Source of the DNA: Macondimonas sp045864775
Lineage (GTDB): Bacteria; Pseudomonadota; Gammaproteobacteria; UBA5335
DNA: 64,000 nucleotides
Direction: 5' to 3'
Assembly: GCA_045864775.1 (NCBI GenBank)
Contig: BTVR01000002.1
Coordinates: 434,001-498,000 of the forward strand
Positions within the stretch are counted from its first letter, which is position 1. Every line of letters begins with the position of its first letter. A model generated the notes under the pieces. It did not search any database. It was not told where the DNA came from and saw only the letters and a list, made by a program, of their open reading frames with translations. Below are positions 51,347-59,817 of the stretch, one piece after another. Position numbers and translations under genes: made by a program.

Positions 51347-52183
51347 ATGAGCCCTTTTATCGGTTTCATCGGCGCGGGCAACATGGCCTCCAGCCTGCTC
51401 GCCGGGCTCGTTCAGCAAGGCATCCCGGGCACGCAATTGGGCGCCGCCGACCCGGATCCCGACAAGCGCGGCGCGGTCGCCCGCATCGACGGCCTGCTGG
51501 CGACGCCGGACAACGCCACGATCGCACGACGGGCGGACGTCCTGGTGCTGGCGGTCAAGCCGCAGGCGCTCGAGGCGGCATGCCGTGACCTGCCCCATGC
51601 GTTAGCCGGCCGCGCTCCGGTCGTCGTGTCGATTGCAGCCGGGATCACCACCGGCACGTTGAAGCACTGGCTCGGCCGCGAACTGCCGCTGGTGCGCGCG
51701 ATGCCCAATACGCCGGCGATGCTCGGCCTGGGCGCGACCGGCCTTTTTGCCACGGATCAGGTGACGGACGCCCAGCGCGGCATGGCCGATCAACTGTTCC
51801 GTGGCGTCGGCCAGGTTCATTGGCTCGAAACGGAAGCCGAACTGGATCTGGTGACGGCGCTGTCGGGGAGCGGGCCGGCATATTTCTTCCTGTTCATGGA
51901 GGCGTTGGTCGATGGGGCGCGGGAATTGGGCATGCCCGTCGAACTTGCCCGGGCGTTGACGCTCCAGACGGCTGTGGGGGCTGCCCGCATGGCCCAGGAG
52001 AGCGGGCGGGATTTGGCCGAGTTGCGGCGCCAGGTCACTTCGCCGGGCGGCACGACCGAACAAGGATTGGCCGTCATGGAACGCGAGGGCATACGCCGCA
52101 TCGCGCGCGAGGTGCTGATGGCTGCGCGCACCCGCGCCACGGAACTGGCGCACGAATTGGGGAGCCGACCGGATGCCCGCTGA
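51347..52183 (+). CDS. proC: Pyrroline-5-carboxylate reductase
   Basis: A 278-residue NAD(P)H-dependent reductase making proline from 1-pyrroline-5-carboxylate. The dinucleotide-binding IGFIGAGNMASSLLAGL is at about residues 5-21. VLAVKPQ and PLVRAMPNTPAMLGLGATGL mark the middle. The ProC C-terminal dimer signature is SGSGPAYFFLFMEALVDG, followed by TSPGGTTEQGL. It overlaps yggT by 11 nt. Confidence 0.97.
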   Translation: MSPFIGFIGAGNMASSLLAGLVQQGIPGTQLGAADPDPDKRGAVARIDGLLATPDNATIARRADVLVLAVKPQALEAACRDLPHALAGRAPVVVSIAAGITTGTLKHWLGRELPLVRAMPNTPAMLGLGATGLFATDQVTDAQRGMADQLFRGVGQVHWLETEAELDLVTALSGSGPAYFFLFMEALVDGARELGMPVELARALTLQTAVGAARMAQESGRDLAELRRQVTSPGGTTEQGLAVMEREGIRRIAREVLMAARTRATELAHELGSRPDAR

Positions 52184-52733
52184 ATACTGGCATGAGCCCC
52201 TGTTGTTCCTCGTGTCGAGCCTGTTCAAGCTCGCTGCCGTCCTGTTCTGGATCCGCCTGATGGTGATTCTGACGGCTCGAGACCGTTTTGATCCCCTGCT
52301 GCGCACCGTCGTCCGCATGACCGAACCCGTGCTGGCGCCCTTGCGCCGAGTCGTTCCCAACTATCGAGGTCACGAACTCGGTGCGCTGGTGGTGATGATC
52401 GTTCTGCAAATCGGCTTTTACGTCGCTGTCGCGGCCCTCGCAGGCCGTCAGCTTCCGATTGCTGCGCTCCCGCGGTATGCCGCAGCCGACCTGACGGTGT
52501 TCGTCTTGAATCTCTATTCGATCGCCATCCTCATCCAGGTCCTGTTGAGCTGGCTCGCCTCCGCGCCCTACCCGCCGGCCGCGCTGTTGCTGTTCCGACT
52601 CACCGGACCGATCCTGGATCGCGCCCGACGCCTCTTGCCCGACACCGGGGCCATCGACTTCTCTCCCATCCTGGTCCTGTTCGTCATCCAGTTCCTCAAG
52701 CGTTTCATCGCGCCGCTGGGAACCGGCCTTTGA
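52173..52733 (+). CDS. yggT: YggT-family membrane protein
   Basis: A 186-residue inner-membrane protein with two YggT/Ycf19 repeats. Each has a hydrophobic helix followed by a conserved RxTEPxLxPLRR-type stretch (RMTEPVLAPLRRVVPNY in the first, RLTGPILDRARRLLPDTG in the second). Function is uncertain; YggT proteins are linked to osmotic or potassium stress. The gene starts inside proC and is followed by yggU with a TTGA overlap. Confidence 0.92.
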   Translation: MPAEYWHEPLLFLVSSLFKLAAVLFWIRLMVILTARDRFDPLLRTVVRMTEPVLAPLRRVVPNYRGHELGALVVMIVLQIGFYVAVAALAGRQLPIAALPRYAAADLTVFVLNLYSIAILIQVLLSWLASAPYPPAALLLFRLTGPILDRARRLLPDTGAIDFSPILVLFVIQFLKRFIAPLGTGL

Positions 52734-53047
52734 CGGGGGCTCGTGAGGCGCCGTTCTGGCATCACGAAGGCGCCGATGTGGTGCTCACGGTGCATGTCCA
52801 AGCCGGGGCGCGTCGCGAAGGCATCGCCGGCATCCACGGTGGACGCCTCAAGATCGCGGTATCTGCCCCGGCCCGCGACGGCAGCGCCAACGCACGGCTG
52901 CTGGCCTGGCTGGCCGAACAATGTGGCGTAGCCATCCGGCAGGTGGAGCTCGTTCACGGCTCGAACTCGCGCATCAAGCGCATTCGCATTCGTCAGGCGC
53001 CACCATCCCTCGGTCGGCTCTTCGCACGTTGGGGCGCGAGCCCGTGA
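52730..53047 (+). CDS. yggU: YggU / DUF167 protein
   Basis: A 105-residue DUF167 (UPF0235) protein. The family pattern is clear: VHVQAGARREGIAGIHGGRLKIAVSAPA, then DGSANARLLAWLAEQCGV and VELVHGSNSRIKRIRI (quoted in parts). Function unknown. The start is a TTG overlapping the yggT stop (TTGA); no in-frame ATG or GTG would give a full domain. It ends the yggS-proC-yggT-yggU unit. Confidence 0.9.
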   Translation: MTGAREAPFWHHEGADVVLTVHVQAGARREGIAGIHGGRLKIAVSAPARDGSANARLLAWLAEQCGVAIRQVELVHGSNSRIKRIRIRQAPPSLGRLFARWGASP

Positions 53048-53129
53048 CACCCTGAACCGGCTTGCGCCGCCTCCGGCGCGCCACTACACTCGGCCGGTCA
53101 TGCCACCCCTGCCGTCGCGCTGCTGAACC

Positions 53130-54314
53130 ATGTCCTCGACCATCGATCCGCCCGACACCACGCCCTCGCACGCAGGTTTCGGTCCCGACTCGGTGGGTCT
53201 TGTCGCGCCCCGCCGCATGGTCTTCGACACGCCCCTCGACCTGGAGGGCGGCAAGCGGCTGGACCGGTACGAACTGGTCTACGAGACCTATGGGACGCTC
53301 AACAGCGACCGCAGCAACGCCATCTTGGTCTGTCATGCCCTGTCCGGCGATCATCATGCCGCCGGTTACCACACACCAGAGGATCGCAAGCCGGGCTGGT
53401 GGGACGTGTGCATCGGTCCAGGCAAGCCCTTCGACACACGCAAGTTCTTCGTGGTGTCGCTCAACAATCTCGGCAGTTGCAAAGGCAGCACCGGGCCCAA
53501 CAGCATCAACCCGGAAACCGGCGTCGCCTTCGGCCCGGATTTTCCCATCGTAACGGTGGGCGACTGGGTCAACAGCCAGCGCCGTCTCGGCGAACGGCTG
53601 GGCATCCGGCAATGGGCAGCCGTCGCCGGCGGCAGTCTGGGCGGCATGCAGGTCATGCAATGGGCCATCCACCATAGCGAAGCCGTGCGCCATGCGCTCA
53701 TCATCGCGGCGACGCCCAAGCTGTCCGCGCAGAACATCGCTTTCAACGAAGTCGCGCGTCAGGCGATCCTCTCGGATCCGGATTTTCACGATGGCCGCTA
53801 CGAGGAACGGGGCGTCATCCCGCGGCGCGGGCTGATGCTGGCGCGCATGCTGGGACACATCACCTATCTCTCCGAAGACGCCATGCGCGAACGCTTCGGC
53901 CGGGAACTGCGCGCCGGCCGGATTCAATACGGATTCGACGTCGAATTCCAAGTCGAAAGTTATCTGCGTTACCAGGGAACTTCCTTCGTAGACCGATTCG
54001 ACGCCAACACCTATCTGCTGATGACCAAGGCGCTCGACTATTTCGATCCGGCCCAGGATTTTGCGGGCAGCCTCGCCGAAGCTTTCAAGGCCAGCCGCTC
54101 GCATTTTCTGGTCGCCTCGTTCACCAGCGACTGGCGGTTTTCTTCAGCCCGATCCCGAGAAATCGTCAACGCGCTGCTCGAAGTCAGAAAACCGGTCTGC
54201 TACGCCGACATCCGCTCGACCCAGGGTCACGACGATTTCCTCATGCCGAATCCGGAATACCTCGCCGTGCTCCGCGCTTACATGCGACGGGTTGCGGCGG
54301 AGTTGCCGGCATGA
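53130..54314 (+). CDS. metX: Homoserine O-acyltransferase MetX
   Basis: A 394-residue alpha/beta-hydrolase-fold homoserine acyltransferase, the first committed step to methionine. The nucleophile is in AVAGGSLGGMQVMQW (Ser near residue 169). Typical segments are YETYGTLN, VCHALSGDHHAAG, SNNLGSCKGSTGP-like LNNLGSCKGSTGP, and the C-terminal STQGHDDFL with the catalytic His. It overlaps metW by 4 nt. Whether acetyl- or succinyl-CoA is used cannot be decided from motifs here: MetX proteins paired with MetW in this class are often succinyltransferases. Confidence 0.95.
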   Translation: MSSTIDPPDTTPSHAGFGPDSVGLVAPRRMVFDTPLDLEGGKRLDRYELVYETYGTLNSDRSNAILVCHALSGDHHAAGYHTPEDRKPGWWDVCIGPGKPFDTRKFFVVSLNNLGSCKGSTGPNSINPETGVAFGPDFPIVTVGDWVNSQRRLGERLGIRQWAAVAGGSLGGMQVMQWAIHHSEAVRHALIIAATPKLSAQNIAFNEVARQAILSDPDFHDGRYEERGVIPRRGLMLARMLGHITYLSEDAMRERFGRELRAGRIQYGFDVEFQVESYLRYQGTSFVDRFDANTYLLMTKALDYFDPAQDFAGSLAEAFKASRSHFLVASFTSDWRFSSARSREIVNALLEVRKPVCYADIRSTQGHDDFLMPNPEYLAVLRAYMRRVAAELPA

Positions 54315-54934
54315 GTACGCTGCGTCCCGATCTCGAGTTCATCTCCCACTGGGTCCAGCCGCGCACCCACGTGCTCGATCTGGGGTGCGGAGACGGAACG
54401 CTGTTGCGGCATCTCCAGGAAACGCGCCATGTCACGGGCTATGGACTGGAAATCGATCCCGACAACGTCGTGAAGTCCATGGAGGCCGGCATTCAGGTCG
54501 TCCAGATGGACATCGACCAGGGACTGGACGCTTTTGCCGATCAGTCCTTCGACTATGTCATCCTGACGCAGGCCCTGCAGGTGGTGCGTCATCCGGATCG
54601 GCTATTGGCGGAGATGCTGCGGATCGGGCGAAAGGGAATCGTGACTTTTCCCAACTTCGGCTATTGGCGTAGCCGTCTTCAGATTGGGTGGCGCGGCCGG
54701 ATGCCGGTGTCCGAGACGTTGCCAGATGCCTGGTACGACACACCGAACATCCACCTCTGCACGGTGAAGGATTTCGAAGCCCTGTGCCGGGAGCAGGGCT
54801 ATCACATCATACGCCGGCAAGTCGTTGATTCCGCCCACCACGGCAATCGCTTGATGAGCCATCTGCCGAATCTTCTCGGCGAGATCGCGCTCTACAGCCT
54901 GACCGCAGGCCATCCACGACCGAATCTTGAATAA
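54311..54934 (+). CDS. metW: Methionine biosynthesis protein MetW
   Basis: A 207-residue SAM-methyltransferase-fold protein that works with MetX in methionine synthesis. The motif I VLDLGCGDGTLLRHL is at about residues 21-35, followed by GYGLEIDPDNVV and DYVILTQALQVV. Later FPNFGYWRSRLQIGWRGRMP is the MetW signature. The ATG overlaps the metX stop. Its exact biochemical role is debated; recent models make it a required partner or activator of MetX. Confidence 0.95.
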   Translation: MSTLRPDLEFISHWVQPRTHVLDLGCGDGTLLRHLQETRHVTGYGLEIDPDNVVKSMEAGIQVVQMDIDQGLDAFADQSFDYVILTQALQVVRHPDRLLAEMLRIGRKGIVTFPNFGYWRSRLQIGWRGRMPVSETLPDAWYDTPNIHLCTVKDFEALCREQGYHIIRRQVVDSAHHGNRLMSHLPNLLGEIALYSLTAGHPRPNLE

Positions 54935-54987
54935 TGTCCATTTTGCGTTAGAGTGAATCCGAATTCGAGATGTTCAGGGAGACTGAC

Positions 54988-55446
54988 ATGACAATACCAA
55001 GGTTCCAGGCACTCGCGTGGGCTGCCGCATTCGCGTTGATGGCCGCTCTGGCGTCCGTGGCGCAGGCCAACAGCTTTGAGTACGAGAACTATGTCTTTCA
55101 CTACAACGCGCTGCGCACCGACGAGTTGCCCGTCGAGTCCACGCAGAAAGCCGGCATCACGCGGAGCCGCAATCGCGGCATGATCAATCTCGCGCTACGG
55201 CAGAAAACCGCTGCGGGCGCCACCATGGCCCTGCCTGCGGAGATCTCGGCCAGCGCCGTGAACCTGAACAATCAGTATCGGGAGCTGACGCTGCGCGAGA
55301 TGCGCGACGGCGATGCCATCTACTACATCAGTGATTTTCCCATCAGCGGACAGGAAACCCTGCGCTTCCAGATCAATGTCCTGCCTGAAGGGGCCAAGAA
55401 ACCCTTCAAGGTTCAATTTGAAAAGCAATTCTTTACCGATCCGTGA
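54988..55446 (+). CDS. Exported DUF4426 protein
   Basis: A 152-residue periplasmic protein. Signal peptide: FQALAWAAAFALMAALASVAQA, cleaved before NSFEYENYVFHYNAL. DUF4426 features include YVFHYNALRTDELP, VNLNNQYRELTLREMRDG and IYYISDFPISGQE. It often follows metX-metW in gammaproteobacteria; its function is unknown. The ATG at 54988 was chosen over an in-frame ATG 18 nt upstream because of the AGGGAGACTGAC ribosome site. A terminator follows. Confidence 0.9.
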   Translation: MTIPRFQALAWAAAFALMAALASVAQANSFEYENYVFHYNALRTDELPVESTQKAGITRSRNRGMINLALRQKTAAGATMALPAEISASAVNLNNQYRELTLREMRDGDAIYYISDFPISGQETLRFQINVLPEGAKKPFKVQFEKQFFTDP

Positions 55447-55452
55447 GGCACG

Positions 55453-55473
55453 CGCCCTGTTGCAGGGCGTTTT
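55453..55473 (+). terminator. Terminator after the DUF4426 gene
   Basis: CGCCCTG (55453-55459), TTG loop, CAGGGCG (55463-55469), then TTTT. A short GC-rich hairpin with a modest T tract, 7 nt after the stop. Confidence 0.65.
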
Positions 55474-55484
55474 CGCCACCCAGG

Positions 55485-55514
55485 CTGGCTCTTCGGCGCC
55501 CACCGAAGAGCCAG
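55485..55514. repeat. 12-bp perfect inverted repeat
   Basis: CTGGCTCTTCGG (55485-55496), 6-nt loop, CCGAAGAGCCAG (55503-55514). It lies between the DUF4426 terminator and the convergent hspQ stop. No T tract follows on either strand, so it is not a canonical terminator; it may protect the 3' end of the hspQ transcript. Confidence 0.6.
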
Positions 55515-55527
55515 TTCAGCAATCGCA

Positions 55528-55848
55528 TCAGTTGGGAAGCCATCTCGGCTGATAACGTCCGCTTCGAAACTCCTTGAAGAACACACGCAGAGACAGGTGT
55601 TCCACCGGACTGTCCTGAGCATCGTGAGACAAGGCCGACTCTGGCGCATAGGTCTGATACTCGCGGCCATCGACGAGCAAGCGGTACCACGGCTGCTCAC
55701 GCTCAGGGGCCGGAAGGGCTTGTTGAGGGTACCATTCCTCGCGGCCCAGGAAACGCGGGTCCACGTCGAGGACCACGCCGCGGTAACCGAGTTCGCGATG
55801 TTCCACCACGTGACCCGGTGCGAACTTTGCCTGACAGACAATCGCCAT
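55528..55848 (-). CDS. hspQ: Heat-shock protein HspQ (YccV, hemimethylated-DNA-binding type)
   Basis: A 106-residue YccV/HspQ protein. Conserved FAPGHVVEHRELGYRGVVLD, VDPRF and QPWYRLLVDGREYQTYAPE (YVAEENL-like) segments mark the family. In enterobacteria it is an adaptor for Lon protease and was earlier described as binding hemimethylated DNA. A good AGGAGCAGG ribosome site precedes the ATG. It is convergent with the DUF4426 gene. A C-terminal FFKEFRSGRYQPRWLPN tail completes the protein. Confidence 0.92.
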   Translation of the reverse strand: MAIVCQAKFAPGHVVEHRELGYRGVVLDVDPRFLGREEWYPQQALPAPEREQPWYRLLVDGREYQTYAPESALSHDAQDSPVEHLSLRVFFKEFRSGRYQPRWLPN

Positions 55849-55972
55849 AACCTGCTCCTTTACTGTTCTTCTAGGTGGATGTCCGGAAGAAGGGGATTTT
55901 CTTCCTCATTCATCCGACAGTGTCGGTAGCGACTTGTTCAATCTAGCGGCCCCACCAGCGGCGCCTTGAGGG

Positions 55973-56494
55973 TCAGGTTTCGTTGAACCGCGGCAGAAGG
56001 GCAACCAGATTGCACGGCTGATATCGTGCGTCGAGCTGGTGCCGGATGATGTGGTCCCAGCCTGTTTGGCACGCGTTTTTGGAACCGGGGAGGCAAAACA
56101 CGATGGTCGCGTTGGCGACGCCGGCGAACGCGCGCGATTCCATCGTCGAGACGCCGATTTCAGAGAAGGAAATCTGCCGAAACAGCTCACCGAAGCCATC
56201 GATATGGCGATCCAGCAGCGGCCGGATGGCCTCCGGAGTCCGGTCCCGCCCCGTCAAACCCGTCCCCCCGGTGGTGAGGATCACCTCGACCCGAGGATCG
56301 GCAATCCACGCGCTGATCTGCGCCCGTAGACGGTAGAGATCATCGGGCAAGAGTGCCCGATCCTGCAGGCGATGGCCCGCGGACTGCAATCGCTCCACGA
56401 GCACATCCCCGGACGTATCGGTCTCGGGCGTGCGGGTGTCCGACAGCGTCAGCACGGCGCATCGCAGGGAACGGAATTCGGCTTGTGCAGGCAT
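55973..56494 (-). CDS. moaB: Molybdenum cofactor biosynthesis protein MoaB/MogA type
   Basis: A 173-residue molybdopterin-binding domain protein. It has VLTLSDTRTPETDTSG near the start, the VILTTGGTGLTGRDRTPEA motif near residues 80-98, and RAFAGVANATIVFCLPGSKNAC near 132-153, all typical of MoaB. MoaB/MogA enzymes adenylylate molybdopterin in cofactor synthesis; MoaB itself may be inactive in some species. The start overlaps the preceding hydrolase stop within a few bases, so it is co-transcribed with that gene. No other moa gene is here. Confidence 0.92.
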   Translation of the reverse strand: MPAQAEFRSLRCAVLTLSDTRTPETDTSGDVLVERLQSAGHRLQDRALLPDDLYRLRAQISAWIADPRVEVILTTGGTGLTGRDRTPEAIRPLLDRHIDGFGELFRQISFSEIGVSTMESRAFAGVANATIVFCLPGSKNACQTGWDHIIRHQLDARYQPCNLVALLPRFNET

Positions 56495-56495
56495 G

Positions 56496-57158
56496 TCAGT
56501 TCGCTTCCTGGAAAAACTCGCGCGCGATCCCGCGCAATACGGCAAGCTGTCCGTGAAAGAAATGGGTCACGCCGGGCAACGCAACGATGCGCGGCGGAGC
56601 GGCCAGGGCTTCTGCCCAGCCGATCACCCGAGCGGCGTCGACCACTTCATCGGCCATCCCTTGGATCAGCCACCACGGACAGTCGGGGGCGCGAACCGGG
56701 CTATCGGCAAAACGGTCGATGGGCGGCGCGACCGTCAGCAGACGAGACAACGATGTCCCGGACGCGAGCCTCATTGCCACCCAGGCGCCGAAGGAAAACC
56801 CGGCCAGACCGGGCGCGCCCGCGGACCACCGGTCTGCCGCCCAGTCGAGAACAGCCCGCGCGTCCTCGGTTTCTCCTCGCCCCTCGTCGTAAGTTCCCGC
56901 GCTGCTGCCGACGCCGCGGAAATTGAAGCGCACGGCATGCCAGCCGACATCCGTCGCGGCGCGGGCGAGCGTGGTGACAACCTTGTTGTCCATCGTGCCG
57001 CCGAACTGCGGATGCGGATGACAGACCACGACCACCCGCGGCGGCGTGGCGACGGTCAACGGCCGATCGACGTTCACCTGCAGGTTTCCGGCCGGGCCTG
57101 CGATCAGTCCGGGGCCCTCAGGGCCGGCACCCTGTTCGGCCTGGTTCGCGCCGATCAT
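56496..57158 (-). CDS. Alpha/beta-hydrolase of the KANL3/Tex30-like type
   Basis: A 220-residue hydrolase with the characteristic VVVVCHPHPQFGGTMDNKVV loop (about residues 42-61), RFNFRGVGSSAG, the nucleophile motif LAGFSFGAW (Ser near 121), an Asp in IQGMADEVVD, and the catalytic His in GVTHFFHGQL. Such proteins often serve as esterases or thioesterase-like enzymes; the substrate is unknown. It overlaps the upstream thioesterase by 4 nt, so the pair may act together. Confidence 0.85.
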   Translation of the reverse strand: MIGANQAEQGAGPEGPGLIAGPAGNLQVNVDRPLTVATPPRVVVVCHPHPQFGGTMDNKVVTTLARAATDVGWHAVRFNFRGVGSSAGTYDEGRGETEDARAVLDWAADRWSAGAPGLAGFSFGAWVAMRLASGTSLSRLLTVAPPIDRFADSPVRAPDCPWWLIQGMADEVVDAARVIGWAEALAAPPRIVALPGVTHFFHGQLAVLRGIAREFFQEAN

Positions 57159-58039
57159 GTCGCCAGTGTCACCGTGCCGAAAGCATACAGCCGACCGGAA
57201 TCCCGCCCGTAGATGAAGCTCTGGTTGGAAATGAGCGGTCCGACCTTGCCCAGGCTGCGTCCGACCACGATCAGCGATTCATCGCGGACGGGCGCCACGA
57301 AGCTCAACTTGAGCGCAGCCGTCGACATGCGCGTGATGCGCGCGCTGAGCCCGAACCCTGCAAAGACACCGACGTTGTCACAGGCGAGCAGTTGCGCTCC
57401 GGCCGCCAGCCCCCCGCCGGCATCTCGCATGTCGGCGATGTCGGCGGCCTCGATCACGCAGCGTCCAGGCCCCATCTCGCGAAGCGACAGGCCCGGCAAG
57501 CGCTTTTGCATGTTGGCCTCGAGCAGCGCGCCCATGCGACCGGTGTCGGCCGCGCCGTTCCAGACCTGACCGAGACTCGGAACCTCCGGAACGTCCTCGG
57601 GCGCCTCGGCCCCTGCATGCGCGAAAACCCATTGTCCCTGCGCGACGAGTTGTCCCTGCCCATCGTGAATTTCGGAAACGGCAAACGCCAGCGTGCGCCC
57701 CGCCCGCAACAATCGCGCCGAAGCGGTGACATCGCCCTCCCGTGCCGGTCGCAGGTAGACGATCTGCCCATCAAGGGGTCGGATGGATGTCAGGCCAGCC
57801 TCGGCAGTCCAGGAGGCCGCGACCTCGATTCGCGCGGCATCCAGCAATAAGGTGGCGAGAATCCCGCCATGGATCACACCGCCGTCGGCATTGAGCAAAC
57901 GCGTATCGTAGGCCAGCCTGAGCCTCTGGGCGCAATTGCGCGGGTCAAGCTCGATTCCCAGAAAGCGCGCCCACCCGTCCTGCGCGTAACTTGCCGTCAC
58001 GGGCTCTGGGAGAGCGGCAGAAGTCCTTTCCATACGCAT
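57155..58039 (-). CDS. Tandem-hotdog acyl-CoA thioesterase-like protein
   Basis: A 294-residue protein with two hotdog-fold modules. The first has LLNADGGVIHGGILATLLLDAA (PaaI-type, about residues 50-72) with SIRPLDGQIVYLRPARE and FAVSEIHDGQGQLVAQG strands. The second repeats the pattern with AGGGLAAGAQLLACDNVGVFAG. Likely an acyl-CoA or acyl-thioester hydrolase. The ATG at 58039 has an AGGGAAG ribosome site; an alternative ATG lies at 58033. The open frame continues 106 codons upstream antisense to pagL, which is a shadow. It overlaps the hydrolase gene. Confidence 0.82.
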   Translation of the reverse strand: MRMERTSAALPEPVTASYAQDGWARFLGIELDPRNCAQRLRLAYDTRLLNADGGVIHGGILATLLLDAARIEVAASWTAEAGLTSIRPLDGQIVYLRPAREGDVTASARLLRAGRTLAFAVSEIHDGQGQLVAQGQWVFAHAGAEAPEDVPEVPSLGQVWNGAADTGRMGALLEANMQKRLPGLSLREMGPGRCVIEAADIADMRDAGGGLAAGAQLLACDNVGVFAGFGLSARITRMSTAALKLSFVAPVRDESLIVVGRSLGKVGPLISNQSFIYGRDSGRLYAFGTVTLAT

Positions 58040-58067
58040 GTGCTTCCCTGTCGTGATGTCGAGAAAA

Positions 58068-58595
58068 CTAGAACCGCCACCCCAGGCGCAGGAGATGAAA
58101 TTCAACGCCGTCGTTGGGCGGGGCGATGCTGGCGTTCGAAAGATGCTGGAAACGATAGCCGATGCGCCACGGCACGCCGTCCGGTTGCCATTCGATGCCG
58201 ACATGATCGCCGAATTGGAAAGCCGAGGCGAGATTGTTGTCCTCGAAACGCACGGCCGACAAGAGATGAACACCGATCCCGAGTTCCAACGCCACAGATC
58301 CACCTGAAGCGTCTCGGCGCGCCGCCAGCACGGGGGTGAAGCCCGCGTCCCACACACCCTTGTCGTTCTGCTCGTCCCGCCAGCGGCCCAGCGTGACCTC
58401 CGGCGTGACGGTCCAGGACCATGCGCCGCTTCGGCCGAAAGGCTCGCTCGCCGGTGCGCTCAGCGTGAAACGCGCCAGCTGACCCGAGTCCCCGGTGGTG
58501 CCGATCTCGACACTGGGTCGCCAAGTGACATGCGCCGGCGCGACCGTCGAAAAACCCAATAAGATCACTGACGCTGTGAATCTCCCGTACTTCAT
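58068..58595 (-). CDS. pagL: PagL-like lipid A 3-O-deacylase
   Basis: A 175-residue outer-membrane barrel with a signal peptide (FTASVILLGFSTVAPA). The C terminus holds the PagL catalytic motif: His151 and Ser153 in YRFQHLSNASI, and Glu165 in DGVEFHLLRLGW; the His-Ser and His-Glu spacings (2 and 14) equal those of Pseudomonas PagL. It removes the 3-linked acyl chain from lipid A, lowering its endotoxicity. Terminal Phe after aromatic strands is a beta-barrel signal. A GAGGAG ribosome site precedes the ATG. It lies 28 nt upstream of the thioesterase gene. Confidence 0.9.
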   Translation of the reverse strand: MKYGRFTASVILLGFSTVAPAHVTWRPSVEIGTTGDSGQLARFTLSAPASEPFGRSGAWSWTVTPEVTLGRWRDEQNDKGVWDAGFTPVLAARRDASGGSVALELGIGVHLLSAVRFEDNNLASAFQFGDHVGIEWQPDGVPWRIGYRFQHLSNASIAPPNDGVEFHLLRLGWRF

Positions 58596-58712
58596 GGCTC
58601 CTCGCCGAGTCTGATTTCTTGCGTCTGGAATGGACCGATATTACCGTCTCCAGTTCGGCTGACCCGTTTGGCGAGTCCCCTCCGTCTGCCCCTCATCAAA
58701 GGAATTTCCGCC

Positions 58713-59741
58713 GTGTGGACCGAACTGCTGGGCCAATATGGCCTGTTTGCCGCCAAACTCGCGACGCTGCTGGCGGGCGTGATCGCCGTCATCCTGGTCG
58801 CCGCGAGCCTGGGGCGTCGCCGGCCCTCGCTCAAGCGGGGCCAGTTGCAACTCGAGCATGTGAACCGCCACTACGAACGGCTGCGCGAGGCCCTGAACCG
58901 ACGCCTGCAGCCGGTCAAGACCAGCCGCTGGCAACGCCTGCGCCCCCGTGGCCCCTGGCGCGCCAAGTCCAAAGCCATCGCGACACCCGAGGCCGGCAGG
59001 CGCGTCTTCGTGCTGAACTTCCACGGCGATCTGCAAGCCTCGGCCACGGCCGCGCTGCGTGAGGAAGTGACGGCCTTGCTCCAGGTGGCCGACGGCCGGG
59101 ATGAAGTCGTGGTCCGACTGGAGAGCAGCGGCGGGCTGGTACACGCCTATGGCTTCGCCGCTTCGCAATTGCAGCGATTGCGCGACCGCGGGATCCCGCT
59201 TACCGTCTGCGTCGACAAGATCGCGGCGAGCGGGGGGTACATGATGGCCTGCGTGGGCCAACGCATCGTCGCCGCGCCGTTCGCCATCATCGGTTCCATC
59301 GGGGTCGTCGCCCAGCTGCCCAACCTCCGCCGGCTGCTCCAAAAGCATGATGTCGATGTCGAACTGCACACCGCGGGTGAATTCAAGCGCACGCTGACGG
59401 TACTCGGTGAAAACACCCCGGAAGGACGCGAAAAATTTCGTGAGGAACTGGAGGAAACGCACGCGCTGTTCAAACAGTTCGTCCGCCAGCATCGCAGCAG
59501 GCTGGATATCGAGCGCGTCGCCACCGGCGAGCATTGGTATGGCACGCAAGCCCTGGAACTGCGCCTGATCGATGAAATCGCGACCAGCGACGACTATCTG
59601 CTGCGTCAACTGGACCAGGCGCAGATCTATCGCTTGCAGTATCGCCTCCCTCAGCCCGCGGCACGTCGGCTGGCGCGTATCGCCGGTCGGGTTGCCGACG
59701 GCGTGATGGCGTGGCTCGCACGCGCAAATGGCATGGGTTGA
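58713..59741 (+). CDS. sohB: SohB-type inner-membrane S49 peptidase
   Basis: A 342-residue S49 (signal-peptide-peptidase-like) serine protease. One N-terminal helix (LFAAKLATLLAGVIAVILVA, about residues 11-30) anchors it. The peptidase domain has VVVRLESSGGLVHAYGFAAS, the nucleophile Ser near 173 in KIAASGGYMMACV, IIGSIGVVAQLPNL, and the general-base Lys near 225 in GEFKRTLTVLGENTPEG. The start is the GTG at 58713, which has an AAAGGAA ribosome site and matches the short E. coli N terminus; a TTG 45 nt upstream is possible. Stands alone. Confidence 0.93.
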   Translation: MWTELLGQYGLFAAKLATLLAGVIAVILVAASLGRRRPSLKRGQLQLEHVNRHYERLREALNRRLQPVKTSRWQRLRPRGPWRAKSKAIATPEAGRRVFVLNFHGDLQASATAALREEVTALLQVADGRDEVVVRLESSGGLVHAYGFAASQLQRLRDRGIPLTVCVDKIAASGGYMMACVGQRIVAAPFAIIGSIGVVAQLPNLRRLLQKHDVDVELHTAGEFKRTLTVLGENTPEGREKFREELEETHALFKQFVRQHRSRLDIERVATGEHWYGTQALELRLIDEIATSDDYLLRQLDQAQIYRLQYRLPQPAARRLARIAGRVADGVMAWLARANGMG

Positions 59742-59781
59742 TAACGATCATTAACAGAAAACGAAAACTTTTTTATCGTGA

Positions 59782-59810
59782 TTGACAAACCCCAGATGAC
59801 GCCATAAGAT
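59782..59810 (+). promoter_or_regulatory. Sigma-70 promoter of the sRNA candidate
   Basis: TTGACA (59782-59787), exactly 17 nt spacer, TAAGAT (59805-59810). An AT-rich tract with runs of A and T (59750-59780) lies just upstream like an UP element. No protein-coding start follows within the predicted transcript. This is the best promoter match in the window. Confidence 0.8.
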
Positions 59811-59817
59811 GCCTGCC

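Noticed and set aside
53048..53129. SAM riboswitch before metX
   Set aside because: Only 82 nt between yggU and metX, with no SAM-II or SAM/SAH-like core.
59750..59766. Fur-box-like GATAACGATCATTA upstream of the sRNA
   Set aside because: Only partial symmetry and too few consensus matches; better explained as the AT-rich upstream element of the promoter.
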